64,000 bases of DNA, taken from Bog-105 sp965277855. GTDB taxonomy: Bacteria; Acidobacteriota; Terriglobia; Bryobacterales; Bryobacteraceae. Shown piece after piece: positions 17,132 to 26,275 of the stretch. Location of the stretch: positions 1,798,001-1,862,000 of the forward strand of contig OZ255847.1 of NCBI GenBank assembly GCA_965277855.1, in the 5' to 3' direction. Below the pieces are notes generated by a model. It saw only the letters and a list, made by a program, of their open reading frames with translations. It was not told the DNA's origin and made no database searches. Numbering within the stretch: position 1 is the stretch's first letter; every line of letters begins with the position of its first letter. The translations under genes were made by a program, and so were the position numbers.

Positions 17132-18049
17132 TTGGACACGCTTCACATCGACACAGGTCGCGAGATGCGCGGCGGCCAGCGCCAGGCGCTGCTGCTGATG
17201 CTGGGATTGCGGGATGGCGGGCACTCGTGCCAGTTGCTGGCTCGGGCGGGAAGCCCGCTGTGGCAGGCCGCCGCCGAGGCCGGGTTCACGGTCTCGCAGG
17301 CCACGTTGCCTGCTATCCGGCGATATTCGCGCGACGTTCAGTTGGTTCATGCGCACGATGCTCATGCACATACCATGGCCGCAGTCGCTTCCCATGGACC
17401 CGTATTGGTGTCACGCCGGGTGGCCTTCCCGATCGCCCGTAATCTGTTTTCCCGCTGGAAATATTCACGCCCTCGGCGCTTCCTGGCGGTGTCGCAATTT
17501 GTGGCTGATGAATTGGTCGAGGCCGGAGTAGCTGAGGAAAAAATCGATGTGGTTTACGATGCGGTCGATTTGACTCCGCCTTTCGCTGCTTCCGACATGC
17601 TGGGTTCGAATTTTCATATTGTCACTCTCGCTTCGCAGGACCCGGCCAAAGCCCGTGACCTGGCGGAACAGAGTGCGCGGCTGGCAGATGTCGAACTGAT
17701 CTTCTCGGAGGATCTGGCGCGCGATCTGCCGCAAGCCTCAGTCTTTCTTTATCTCAGCCGTTCGGAGGGTTTCGGTTCGGCCGCCCTGCTGGCCATGAAC
17801 TACGCGCTTCCGGTGATTGCCAGCCGTACAGGTGGGCTGGTCGAAATCGTGGTCCATGGCGAAACAGGCTTGCTGGTCGACAACGAGCCGGCCGCGATTG
17901 CTGCGGCGCTGCGCGAACTGGCCGGCGATCCAAAACTCCGGCATCAAATGGGTTGCCAAGGAAGGCGACGCGTCGAGCAACACTTCACGCGGCGGCATCT
18001 GGTCGAGTTCACTCTTGCCAGCTATGCCAAAGCTGTGGACGCCCGCTGA
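17132..18049 (+). CDS. Glycosyltransferase family 4
   Basis: About 305 residues of a GT-B-fold transferase for envelope polysaccharide or LPS. The N-terminal acceptor domain has HIDTGREMRGGQRQ and VHAHDAHAHT. The C-terminal donor domain has LYLSRSEGFGSAALLAMNYALPVIAS and TGGLVEIV, with the usual E-x7-E pattern somewhat altered. TTG 17132 (reading DTLHIDTGRE) is the likely start; TTG 17099 would add eleven residues, and neither has a good ribosome binding site. It is slightly short for GT4. The next gene's ATG follows the stop after one base. Confidence 0.85.
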   Translation: MDTLHIDTGREMRGGQRQALLLMLGLRDGGHSCQLLARAGSPLWQAAAEAGFTVSQATLPAIRRYSRDVQLVHAHDAHAHTMAAVASHGPVLVSRRVAFPIARNLFSRWKYSRPRRFLAVSQFVADELVEAGVAEEKIDVVYDAVDLTPPFAASDMLGSNFHIVTLASQDPAKARDLAEQSARLADVELIFSEDLARDLPQASVFLYLSRSEGFGSAALLAMNYALPVIASRTGGLVEIVVHGETGLLVDNEPAAIAAALRELAGDPKLRHQMGCQGRRRVEQHFTRRHLVEFTLASYAKAVDAR

Positions 18050-18050
18050 G

Positions 18051-18866
18051 ATGGCTTTGTTTTTGCTGGCAGTCGTTTTCCTGTTCGGCTTGCTCTTCGG
18101 TAGTTTCCTGAACGTCTGCATTTACCGCATTCCGCGCGACATTTCAGTTGTCGCGCCGCGATCGTTTTGCCCGGCCTGTGAACGCCAGCTGTCCTGGCAT
18201 CAGAACATTCCCGTCCTTAGTTTTTTTCTTTTGCGCGGCCGCTGCCGCTACTGCTCGCAAGCGATCTCCTGGCGCTATCCGCTGGTCGAAATAATCTCCG
18301 CAATTCTTTGCACGCTGGTAGTCGCCTTTTGCGGATTCACTCCCGCCGCTGCTAAATGGGCCTGCTTCGAACTGGTGCTGATCGTGCTGTTTTTTACCGA
18401 TTGGGAGGAGCGCATCCTGCCTGACGAGGTGATTCTCTTCGGCAGCCTTGTCGCACTATGGTCTGTTTTCTTGGTGCCCCTCCCTGGCGTGTTGGCCGAA
18501 TTGTTGTTGCCGCACAGCGCCGTTCGCGTTCAATCTCTAGTCAATGGTTTGCTGGGCGCGAGCTTACTGGCCTTGCCGATCTGGCTGCTCGGCATTTTCT
18601 GGAGCTGGCTTCGAAAGCGGGAAGCCCTCGGTTTCGGCGACGTCAAGTTACTTGCTATGCTGGGCCTTTTTCTCGGTCCGGAACACGGCCTCCTTGCCAT
18701 CACAATCGGGACTGTCGGGGGCGCGGTGTTTGGCGTTGCCGCCCTTCTACTGCACAAAAAAGAAGCTGCGTCCTATGAGCTTCCCTTCGGCAGTTTCTTA
18801 TGCCTGGGAGCGGCTATAATCCCCTTTTTATTTCGCTTATCGCCGGGACTTCTTGCTGTACCATAG
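18051..18866 (+). CDS. pilD: Prepilin peptidase (type IV leader peptidase, A24)
   Basis: 271 residues, an inner-membrane aspartic protease that cleaves and N-methylates type IV prepilins or pseudopilins. The N-terminal methyltransferase part has GSFLNVCIYRIP and two Cys pairs, Cys40/Cys43 and Cys65/Cys68 (CPAC, CRYC). The protease Asp residues are in FFTDWEERILPDE and LGFGDVKLL (GxGD). Membrane segments fill the rest. It begins one base after the GT4 stop. No pilin genes are visible here. It ends 11 bases before uppS. Confidence 0.93.
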   Translation: MALFLLAVVFLFGLLFGSFLNVCIYRIPRDISVVAPRSFCPACERQLSWHQNIPVLSFFLLRGRCRYCSQAISWRYPLVEIISAILCTLVVAFCGFTPAAAKWACFELVLIVLFFTDWEERILPDEVILFGSLVALWSVFLVPLPGVLAELLLPHSAVRVQSLVNGLLGASLLALPIWLLGIFWSWLRKREALGFGDVKLLAMLGLFLGPEHGLLAITIGTVGGAVFGVAALLLHKKEAASYELPFGSFLCLGAAIIPFLFRLSPGLLAVP

Positions 18867-18877
18867 AGCTTTACGTT

Positions 18878-19768
18878 ATGAAGGAACTGCTTGATTCGCT
18901 CACTCCCGGTGATCGGGAATGGCGCATTGCGAGCCAGCTTGACCCGAAACGTCTTCCTGCTCATATCGCCATCATTATGGATGGCAACGGCCGTTGGGCC
19001 CGTCAGCGAAATATTCCGCGAATCCTGGGCCACAAAGCCGGTATTGATCCGGTGCGAACGATGGCTGAAGCCTGCGCACAATTGGGCCTGGAGGCGCTCA
19101 CGCTCTACGCATTTTCGGTGGAGAACTGGAAACGGCCCCGTCACGAAATCGAAGGCCTGTGGCGTCTGCTGCGCTACTACTTGCGCCGCGAGTTGCCCAG
19201 TCTGCTGCGCAACGATATTCAGCTGTGCGCGATCGGCCGGCTGGAGTCGTTGCCTGCCCAGGTTCAGTCGGAATTGCAATCTGCGATGGACCGTACCGCG
19301 GGCAATCGCGGCATGCGCCTGAATCTGGCCATCAACTATGGCGGCCGCACCGAACTGGTCGATGCCGTCAACACGATGCTCGAAAACGCGCGCCATGAGG
19401 GCAACCTATCGGCTCTCGAGATCACCGAAGAGGCTATCGCGGCGCACCTCTACACGGCAGGCCTGAAAGATCCCGATCTGCTGATCCGCACGTCGGGCGA
19501 GATGCGCCTGAGCAATTTTCTACTGTGGCAAATCGCTTATTCCGAGCTCTACGTGACCGAAACGCTGTGGCCCGATTTCACGCGCTGCGAACTGCTCGAA
19601 GCGATCGCCGATTACCAGAGCCGCGATCGCCGTTTCGGCGGACTCACCCGCTCCTCGACCTCGCTCGTGGTTGAAGAAGAAGCAAGCACAGGCCGCGATG
19701 CACGAGAGTGCGAGTCCGTTGTGCGCGCGAGTTCTTTAGAAGAGGTTCTGGAACTTCCTCTCGCCTAG
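18878..19768 (+). CDS. uppS: Isoprenyl transferase (undecaprenyl diphosphate synthase)
   Basis: 296 residues; makes the C55 lipid carrier for peptidoglycan and LPS by cis-condensing IPP onto FPP. IIMDGNGRWARQR (Asp35), GHKAG, YAFSVENWKRP, AINYGGRTELVDA and DLLIRTSGEMRLSNFLLWQ are intact. ATG 18878 is chosen because upstream residues overlap pilD in another frame. The conserved part ends near residue 262, and the last 30-35 residues are encoded by repeat sequence also found in the 15.6-16.1 kb gap, so this tail is probably non-functional. The 30-base gap to cdsA suggests an operon. Confidence 0.95.
   Translation: MKELLDSLTPGDREWRIASQLDPKRLPAHIAIIMDGNGRWARQRNIPRILGHKAGIDPVRTMAEACAQLGLEALTLYAFSVENWKRPRHEIEGLWRLLRYYLRRELPSLLRNDIQLCAIGRLESLPAQVQSELQSAMDRTAGNRGMRLNLAINYGGRTELVDAVNTMLENARHEGNLSALEITEEAIAAHLYTAGLKDPDLLIRTSGEMRLSNFLLWQIAYSELYVTETLWPDFTRCELLEAIADYQSRDRRFGGLTRSSTSLVVEEEASTGRDARECESVVRASSLEEVLELPLA
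19685..19734 (+). repeat. Interspersed repeat inside the 3' end of uppS
   Basis: 19685-19697 equals 15586-15598 and 19710-19734 equals 16041-16065. Both matches are exact. The segment encodes the CESVVRASS stretch of the UppS tail. The order of the two parts is the same as in the gap, but their spacing is very different. Confidence 0.7.
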
Positions 19769-19798
19769 CCGCCTATCCTATATTTGGTGTTCTTTTAA

Positions 19799-20593
19799 AT
19801 GAGCCGCCTGGTCACAGCCATCGGGCTGATCGCGGTTGCGATGGTTCTCATCTTCGTCGTGCCGCAACCGGTATTCATTGCGGCCGCACTCGGCATGAGT
19901 CTGCTGTGCTATCGCGAGTATTCCGGGCTCGTGGTGGCCCACCGGATCCCGAAGCCCGGCTTTCTCGGCATCCTCGGCGGCTGCCTGATTGTTCTGTGGC
20001 CGCAGATTCCACAGTTCGGCGCCGACCCTCTTCCCGGCCTCACGCTGCTGACGGTGGTCGTCTTCATCGCCGCGCTGCGTTCTTCGAATTTGAGTGAAAT
20101 TCTGCCCCACGTCGCCTGCGCGATTCTGGGAGCGCTCTATACCTTTGCGCCCTGGCGTTTCGCCATTGACCTGCGCCGCGAAAGCATTCATCTTCTGTTC
20201 TTTGCCCTCGCTCTGAACTGGGCGGGCGATTCCGCCGCTTATTATGTCGGTCGCGCCTTCGGCAAACACCGGCTCGCCCCGTTCGTTAGTCCGAACAAGA
20301 GTTGGGAGGGCGCTGCCGCCTCGGTGGCGGGCTCGGTTGTTTTCGGGATGCTCTACCTGGGACATTTTCTGCCTCGGCTTTCCTGGTGGCAAGTCGCCTG
20401 CATGGCGGTGGCAGGCAATCTGGCGGGTCAGTTTGGAGACCTGGCTGAGTCAGCCATGAAACGGGGCGCAGGAGTGAAGGATAGCGGCAACCTGCTGCCG
20501 GGTCATGGCGGCGTTTTGGACCGTGTCGACAGCAGCCTGTTTGCCCTGCCGGTTGTCTTCGTTTTTTATCAGACTGTTGTTAGAAATACCTGA
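19799..20593 (+). CDS. cdsA: Phosphatidate cytidylyltransferase
   Basis: 264 residues of an inner-membrane enzyme making CDP-diacylglycerol from phosphatidic acid and CTP, the entry point to phospholipid synthesis. About eight membrane helices are seen. The family signature is intact near the C-terminus: SAMKRGAGVKDSGNLLPGHG, then GVLDRVDS. SPNKSWEGAAAS is also conserved. It follows uppS in the common uppS-cdsA order, but dxr and rseP, which often follow, are absent here. Confidence 0.95.
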   Translation: MSRLVTAIGLIAVAMVLIFVVPQPVFIAAALGMSLLCYREYSGLVVAHRIPKPGFLGILGGCLIVLWPQIPQFGADPLPGLTLLTVVVFIAALRSSNLSEILPHVACAILGALYTFAPWRFAIDLRRESIHLLFFALALNWAGDSAAYYVGRAFGKHRLAPFVSPNKSWEGAAASVAGSVVFGMLYLGHFLPRLSWWQVACMAVAGNLAGQFGDLAESAMKRGAGVKDSGNLLPGHGGVLDRVDSSLFALPVVFVFYQTVVRNT

Positions 20594-20614
20594 GCCATTT
20601 CGATTAGTGCTCGC

Positions 20615-20620
20615 TATAAT
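20615..20620 (+). promoter_or_regulatory. Perfect -10 box (TATAAT) in the leader of the outer-membrane protein gene
   Basis: TATAAT lies 20 bases after the cdsA stop, with no good -35 at the usual distance. If used, it would give a leader of about 200 bases before ATG 20834. The intervening 20621-20833 has no gene; it holds only weak local inverted repeats, such as CAGTA/TACTG around 20711-20743. Confidence 0.3.
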
Positions 20621-20833
20621 CGAAACAACTTATCCGACTTTTCCTGCCTCTATTTCTTGATTTTGACGCCTGGTCGTCGAAACGAAAGCAAGTTCCACCA
20701 CATCCTATCAACAGTACGTTTGGTTGGAAGCAGAACTCGCTACTGCTTCATTTCGCTTCACTTACAACCTCAGAATTACGGCTGTGAGAATAGCTGCTTC
20801 TATTTTTAATATTGTGGGAGATCTCTATAAAAG

Positions 20834-21544
20834 ATGACTAGGAAAATCGGATTTATTGCTGTTTTTGTATTAGGATCGACTGCGCTTTTTGCGCAAAACG
20901 AGGACACCGGACACTGGCCCGTAACGCTTGGACTCAAAGGCGGCGTGCCCGTCAGCAACATGTTCAGCACCGGAAGCTCGGCGCCGGGGAGCGCGTCGCT
21001 TCCCTCGGGTTCTTCCTTGACGTCGTTTACTGGTTTACCGGGTACGGCTTATTCGTCGTCGGTGCCACGCTACGAATTTGGTCCGACCGCCGAATTCCAT
21101 CTGCCATTCCACCTGCGCTTTGAAGTGGATGGCCTATATAAACGCGGCGGCTTCGACAACGGCTTTCTAACTGGCGCTGGCGCCTCGGGCTATATGCGGA
21201 CCGGTTTCAACCAGTGGGAAATTCCAGGCGTCTTCAAATACAACATCGCGCTCGGCCACTTCCGGCCGTTCGTGGAAGCGGGCGCTTCGTACCGGCACAT
21301 TTCGACTATCGATCAGCAAACATTTGCTCCCGGCGCGCAGGCCGCGTACTCGGACAATTCGAGTGCTCTGCGTAACCGGAATAGTTTCGGTGGCGTTGCC
21401 GGCTTCGGCATTACGTTCAAGAAAGGTCCGTTCGAGTTGACGCCGGAAGCACGCTACACCCGCTGGGCCAACAATTCGTTTGCAGCGCCCGGCTTGGTTT
21501 CTAACAAGGACCAGGGCGACGTATTGTTGGGACTCAGTTTCTAG
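20834..21544 (+). CDS. Outer-membrane beta-barrel protein
   Basis: 236 residues. Signal peptide at residues 1-21 (TRKIGFIAVFVLGSTALFA, then QNEDT). The mature protein alternates polar and hydrophobic residues as in an 8-strand OmpA/OmpW-like barrel (FHLRFEVDGLYKRGG, FRPFVEAGASYRH, FELTPEARYTRW) and ends with Phe (DVLLGLSF), the C-terminal signal used by BamA. A Ser/Gly-rich loop at about 45-75 would be extracellular. No function can be assigned. It is separated from cdsA by 240 bases, with a possible promoter between. Confidence 0.85.
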   Translation: MTRKIGFIAVFVLGSTALFAQNEDTGHWPVTLGLKGGVPVSNMFSTGSSAPGSASLPSGSSLTSFTGLPGTAYSSSVPRYEFGPTAEFHLPFHLRFEVDGLYKRGGFDNGFLTGAGASGYMRTGFNQWEIPGVFKYNIALGHFRPFVEAGASYRHISTIDQQTFAPGAQAAYSDNSSALRNRNSFGGVAGFGITFKKGPFELTPEARYTRWANNSFAAPGLVSNKDQGDVLLGLSF

Positions 21545-21550
21545 GAACAA

Positions 21551-21596
21551 AACGGGGCGACTATGTGCTCCATTCTTACCGTCGCTCCTCGTTTTT
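21551..21596 (+). terminator. Probable intrinsic terminator after the outer-membrane protein gene
   Basis: The arms 21551-21561 and 21581-21593 form an 8-pair GC-rich stem (GGGGCGAC with GTCGCTCC, one wobble), then a small bulge and three more pairs. It is followed at once by a T run at 21592-21596. It sits 7 bases after the stop codon. Confidence 0.55.
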
Positions 21597-21862
21597 GCTT
21601 TTTCAGCCTCATGTCTCTGTCGCACCCCGTCGCCCACTCCCCGGCATGGAGAGAATACCCGAACAGCCTTTCCGACCCTCCCCGCAAAACCGTGCTAAGT
21701 TACTGTAAATAAAAGACTAGATTTATCATCGTTCAGCCGTGACTGGCCGTCCGCGCAGCTCTATTTCCAAAACGAGTAACTACCGGCCACTTCTTTTATG
21801 GGCGGTAAAAACTCTCCCCTCTTCTCACCAGACGTATAGGTAGTGAAATAATAGCTCGTGTC
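21597..21862. other. Intergenic region without a gene
   Basis: About 270 bases between the terminator and the DUF1592 gene. I see no coding frame with family resemblance, no RNA gene and no clear promoter. It presumably contains the promoter of the 21863 operon. Confidence 0.4.
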
Positions 21863-24800
21863 ATGCAGCTTCGAGCCGTTTGTGTATTGCTCGCCGTGTC
21901 GGCTTTGCCGCTGTTCGGCAGTGAGCCGACGGCGTTGCAGCAGCAGTTCGAACACACGGTTCGCCCGTTCGTTCTGAAGAATTGCACCGGCTGTCATAGC
22001 GGCCAGATGCCTGCGGCGCAGTTCGATATCAAGTCCTACACGTCGACAGACATGGTGGCGGCGGATCTTCCCCGCTGGACGCTGGTGATGGAAAGGCTGA
22101 CGGCGAAAGAGATGCCTCCGAAGCCTATGCCGCAGCCGACAACAGAGTCCAGCCAACAAGTGATCGCCTGGATTCAGGCCGTGCGAGCGGAGGAGATAAA
22201 GAAGTCGGCGGGTGATCCGGGACTGGTGCTGGCGCGGCGGCTCAGCAATGCCGAGTACAACAACACGATTCGCGATCTGACAGGCCAGGACATGCAGATC
22301 GCGCGGCAGTTTCCAGTAGATCCGGCCAATCCGGCGGGCTTCGATAATTCCGGCGAATCGTTGACCATGTCGCCGGCGCTTCTGAACAAGTATTTGCAGG
22401 GCGCGCGCGCAGTGGCCGATCACATGGTGCTAACGCCGGATGCGATCGACTTTGCGCCGTATCCGATGCTGGTCGAGACCGATCGCGAGAAGTATGCGAT
22501 TCAGCGCATTCTGAATTTCTACGCGCAGCAGCCCACCGACGATGCCGCCTACTTTCAGGCTGCCTGGCGCTTCCGCTATCGCAAAGCTCTGGGCGAAAAG
22601 AAAGCCACGCTGGAGTCGGTAGCCGTGGAATCGAAAGTGAGCGCCAGGTATCTACCGGTGGTGTGGCAGATTCTGCACGATAAGAACGCCATCGGCCCGG
22701 TCTTGAAGCTGCAGAAGATGTGGCAGGCTTTGCCGGCGCCAGACTCTGAGCAAGCGGGCGTGGTGAAGGCGCAATGCGTGGCCATGCGTGACTTCGTGGT
22801 GAAGATCCGTGCGCACACCGCGATGCAGTTCGCGGCGCCGGTGGTGGCGGGTTTGCCGGCTGGATCGCAGCCGCTGCTGAACTGGAAGCTGCAGGAGTTC
22901 GCTTCGCATCGCCTGGAGAGTGATCCGCAGGATCTGCGAAACGACACTGACCCACCAGTCGTGGTGCCTGACATACCGAAGTACCCCGGACTGCACAAGG
23001 AAGCGGCTCCGCGCTGGGCGGCGCTATCGGCCAAGGCGCGCGCGGAGGATGCCGACCTGATCGTGCCGGCTGGGCAGCGAGCACGTTATCAAGCTGCTTT
23101 TGCCCGATTCGCGTCGGTTTTTCCGGATACGTTCTACGTGACCGAACGCGGTCGTTATTTTCCGGACAACTCGGCGGATCAAGGCCGCCTCCTCAGCGCC
23201 GGGTACCACAGCGTGGTGGGCTTTTTCCGCGACGATACGCCGCTGATGGAATTGATTCTCGACGACCAGGGGCGGCAGGAAATCAACCGTCTGTGGGACG
23301 AGTTCGATTTCATCGCCAACTTTACCGCGCGCACCTGGACGCAGTATTACTTCAACCAGAGCGGCGAGGTGGCGGGCAAGGGCGCTGAATCCGGCACGCC
23401 GCGGCCGGCCGACCATCAGATCACCGATACGCCAGTGATCCTCGCGATGCGTGACGCCTATCTCGCGAAGGCGGCGGCCAACCCGAAGAATGACCCAGTG
23501 GCTCCTAAGGCGATCCGCGATCATTTTGACCGGATGAACGCCACTCTCAGAAAGCTGGAGGCGGAGCGGAAAGAGGCCGAGGCGAAGCATCTGCAGGCTC
23601 TGCTGCGCTTCACCGAACGCGCCTACCGGCGGCCACTCACCAGAGCCGAACGCTCCGATATTTTGGCCTACTATCAAACGCTGCGCACCAAGAGCGAACT
23701 GTCGCATGAAGACGCCCTCCGAGATTTGGTTGTGAGCGTGCTGATGTCGCCAGACTTCCTCTACCGGCTGGATTTGTCCGACGCCGATGAAACGTCTTCC
23801 CTGCTCCACCCGACGGCCCTGAAAACAAATCTGCGGTCTTCCGTTGAGCCTTTATCCGGCTACGCTCTGGCGAGCCGGTTGAGTTACTTTCTGTGGTCGA
23901 GCATGCCCGATGGCGAGTTACTGCATCATGCAGCGGTGGGTGATCTGCAGAGACCGGAGGTGCTGCTCGAGCAGACGCGGCGCATGTTGAAAGATCCCCG
24001 AGTGGTGGGAATGGCGACGGAGTTTACTGGCAACTGGCTCAGTTTTCGCCAGTTCGAAACGAATAATTCGGTGGACCGCGCGCGCTTTCCCGCGTTCAAT
24101 GACGATTTGCGCGAGGCGATGTTTCAGGAGCCGATCCGGTTCATGGAGGACGCCATTTCGAATAACCGTTCAGTGCTCGATCTTCTGTACAGCAACTATA
24201 CGTTTGTAAACCCGCCGCTGGCCCGGCATTACGGAATGCCCGCGGTAAAAGGCGACGTGAATACCTGGGTGCGGGTGGACGATGCGGATCGTTATGGACG
24301 CGGCGGCCTGTTGCCGATGGCAGTGTTTTTGACGCAGAACTCGCCCGGACTGAGAACCAGTCCGGTGAAACGGGGCAACTGGGTGGTGCAGCGGGTGCTT
24401 GGCGTAAGAGTGCCGCCGCCTCCGCCGGTGGTTCCGGAATTGCAGAGTGATGAATCGAAATCGGATCTGCCGGTGCGCGAGATGCTGGCGAGGCACCGGT
24501 CCAACCCGGTGTGCGCGGCGTGCCATGCGCGCTTCGATTCGTTCGGACTGGCGTTTGAGGGCTACGGGCCAGTGGGCGATGCGCGGGCGAAGGATCTGGC
24601 GGGGCGCCCGGTGGACACCGCAGTGACTTATCCGGGTGGCTTTGGGGGCGACGGCCTAAAGGGCCTGCAAGCTTTCATTCGCGAACACCGTCAGGATCAA
24701 TTTCTAGGTAACCTCAGTCGCAAGCTGCTCGCCTATTCGCTCGACCGGTCGCTCCAACTGTCGGACGAATCGCTCATCGAAACTATGGAAGCTCAACTCG

Positions 24801-24928
24801 CGGCGCAAGGCTATCGATTCGACTCGCTGGTGGAGGCGATCGTGACCAGCCCACAGTTTCTGAACAAGCGAGTCACGGAGACGCCCGGGGCGTCGGAAGT
24901 CCAGTTACAATCCAGAAGGGCGAACTAA
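21863..24928 (+). CDS. Secreted c-type cytochrome-like protein with DUF1587/1592/1595/1588/1585 domains
   Basis: 1021 residues. Signal peptide at 1-20. A haem-binding CTGCH (Cys41, Cys44, His45) in a PSCyt1-like domain is followed by DUF1587 near 125-195 (LSNAEYNNTIRDLTG), DUF1595 near 570-635 (RFTERAYRRPLTRAERSDIL), DUF1592 near 665-795 (ALASRLSYFLWSSMPDGELL), DUF1588 near 805-905 (LTQNSPGLRTSPVKRGNWVV) with a second CAACH, and DUF1585 near 935-1005. This architecture, found in Planctomycetes and Acidobacteria, is almost always paired with a DUF1552 protein, as here. Its role is unknown; a secreted redox function is inferred. Confidence 0.92.
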   Translation: MQLRAVCVLLAVSALPLFGSEPTALQQQFEHTVRPFVLKNCTGCHSGQMPAAQFDIKSYTSTDMVAADLPRWTLVMERLTAKEMPPKPMPQPTTESSQQVIAWIQAVRAEEIKKSAGDPGLVLARRLSNAEYNNTIRDLTGQDMQIARQFPVDPANPAGFDNSGESLTMSPALLNKYLQGARAVADHMVLTPDAIDFAPYPMLVETDREKYAIQRILNFYAQQPTDDAAYFQAAWRFRYRKALGEKKATLESVAVESKVSARYLPVVWQILHDKNAIGPVLKLQKMWQALPAPDSEQAGVVKAQCVAMRDFVVKIRAHTAMQFAAPVVAGLPAGSQPLLNWKLQEFASHRLESDPQDLRNDTDPPVVVPDIPKYPGLHKEAAPRWAALSAKARAEDADLIVPAGQRARYQAAFARFASVFPDTFYVTERGRYFPDNSADQGRLLSAGYHSVVGFFRDDTPLMELILDDQGRQEINRLWDEFDFIANFTARTWTQYYFNQSGEVAGKGAESGTPRPADHQITDTPVILAMRDAYLAKAAANPKNDPVAPKAIRDHFDRMNATLRKLEAERKEAEAKHLQALLRFTERAYRRPLTRAERSDILAYYQTLRTKSELSHEDALRDLVVSVLMSPDFLYRLDLSDADETSSLLHPTALKTNLRSSVEPLSGYALASRLSYFLWSSMPDGELLHHAAVGDLQRPEVLLEQTRRMLKDPRVVGMATEFTGNWLSFRQFETNNSVDRARFPAFNDDLREAMFQEPIRFMEDAISNNRSVLDLLYSNYTFVNPPLARHYGMPAVKGDVNTWVRVDDADRYGRGGLLPMAVFLTQNSPGLRTSPVKRGNWVVQRVLGVRVPPPPPVVPELQSDESKSDLPVREMLARHRSNPVCAACHARFDSFGLAFEGYGPVGDARAKDLAGRPVDTAVTYPGGFGGDGLKGLQAFIREHRQDQFLGNLSRKLLAYSLDRSLQLSDESLIETMEAQLAAQGYRFDSLVEAIVTSPQFLNKRVTETPGASEVQLQSRRAN

Positions 24929-24936
24929 AGGAACCG

Positions 24937-26271
24937 ATGCCGAAATCATCATTGAACAAATCCGCTGGTGCGATTTCGCGCCGCACTGTGCTGCGCGGCG
25001 CAGGCTGCACCATGGCGTTGCCATTTCTCGAATCGCTGAACGCGTTCGCCGACACGCCACAGGCCTCCGCCTTCCCGAAACGGTTTGGCGTTGTCTTCCT
25101 GGGTAACGGCATCAACGAGGATCATTGGCGCGCCGAGGGCCAAGGCGCTGCCATGAAGCTCAGCAAAACGCTCGAACCGCTGGAGCCGCTCAAGCAGAAG
25201 ATCAACGTGATCGATGGACTCTATGTAAAGGCGCTCACCGGCCAGGGTATTCATCCTGGGCAGACGGGCAGCCTGCTGTCGGGCGCGCATATTTCGAAGG
25301 GCGCAATCATCCACTCCGGCATCAGCATCGATCAGCTGATCGCCAGCCACGTGGGACAGGATACGCCGCAATCGAGCATCGTTCTAGCCTGCGAGCAGCC
25401 CATGACCGGGTATCACGAATCGAACTTCTCGATGGCGTACAGTTCGCACATCTCCTGGCAGAGTCCGGAATCGCCGGTGCCGGTGGAAGTGTATCCGTCG
25501 CTCGCCTGGGACAACTTGTTTGACAATCGCGGCAGCCTGCTCAACATCAGCATTCTCGATCGGGTGAAAGACCGCGCCGAAGACCTCAGCAAGAAGATCA
25601 GCTCGAGCGACAAGGGCAAGCTCGATGAATATCTGACCAGCGTGCGCGAAGTGGAAAAGCGCGTGGACGGGATGCGCAAAGGCAAGGCGGACGCGGAAGA
25701 TGCGGCCAAAGCCAAGAACACACCGGTGGCGACCATGGACCGGCCCGCCAATGGTCTGCCGGAAGATCTGCGAGATCACGCGCGGCTGATGTGCGACATC
25801 ATCGCGATCGCGTTCCAGACCAACAAAACGCGTGTGGCATCGCTGATAATTTCGCGAGATCTCTCCGCGATGTACTATCCATTCCTCGATGTCAAGGAAG
25901 GGCATCATGCCGCGTCGCACAACAACAATTCGGACGGCTACGAACGCATTGCCCGCTTTCACGTGAGCCAGTATGCGTATCTGGCGTCAAAGCTGGACAG
26001 CATGAAGGAAGGCGATGGCACGGTGCTCGACAATACCTGCCTGATGTTCCTTTCCAATCTCTGGATTGGGCGCAAGCACGATAACTTCCGGCTGCCGCTG
26101 GTGCTGGCGGGAGGACTCGGCGGCGCGCTCGAAACCGGGCGCACGCTCAGTTACCTGAATGAGAGCGAAGACGAACGTAAGATGTGCAGCTTGTACCTGT
26201 CGCTAATGGATCGATTCGGAGTCAAACTGGAGCAGTTCGGCGACGCGCACTCCCGGCTGCAACGTATATAG
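24937..26271 (+). CDS. DUF1552 protein with Tat signal
   Basis: 444 residues. A twin-arginine signal (SRRTVLRGAGCTMALPFLES) indicates export of a folded protein. The conserved body includes GVVFLGNGINEDHW, SLLSGAHIS, IDQLIASHVG, DNLFDNRG and HHAASHNNNSDGYERIARFH. DUF1552 proteins lie distantly near the sulfatase/DUF1501-like alkaline-phosphatase superfamily, with no proven reaction. It starts 8 bases after the DUF1592 gene, so the two are surely coexpressed and probably form a periplasmic unit. Confidence 0.92.
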   Translation: MPKSSLNKSAGAISRRTVLRGAGCTMALPFLESLNAFADTPQASAFPKRFGVVFLGNGINEDHWRAEGQGAAMKLSKTLEPLEPLKQKINVIDGLYVKALTGQGIHPGQTGSLLSGAHISKGAIIHSGISIDQLIASHVGQDTPQSSIVLACEQPMTGYHESNFSMAYSSHISWQSPESPVPVEVYPSLAWDNLFDNRGSLLNISILDRVKDRAEDLSKKISSSDKGKLDEYLTSVREVEKRVDGMRKGKADAEDAAKAKNTPVATMDRPANGLPEDLRDHARLMCDIIAIAFQTNKTRVASLIISRDLSAMYYPFLDVKEGHHAASHNNNSDGYERIARFHVSQYAYLASKLDSMKEGDGTVLDNTCLMFLSNLWIGRKHDNFRLPLVLAGGLGGALETGRTLSYLNESEDERKMCSLYLSLMDRFGVKLEQFGDAHSRLQRI

Positions 26272-26275
26272 GCCG

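Noticed and set aside
24170..24526. His/Arg-rich minus-strand frame inside the DUF1592 gene
   Set aside because: Typical antisense shadow of a GC-rich gene; the plus-strand domains are clear.
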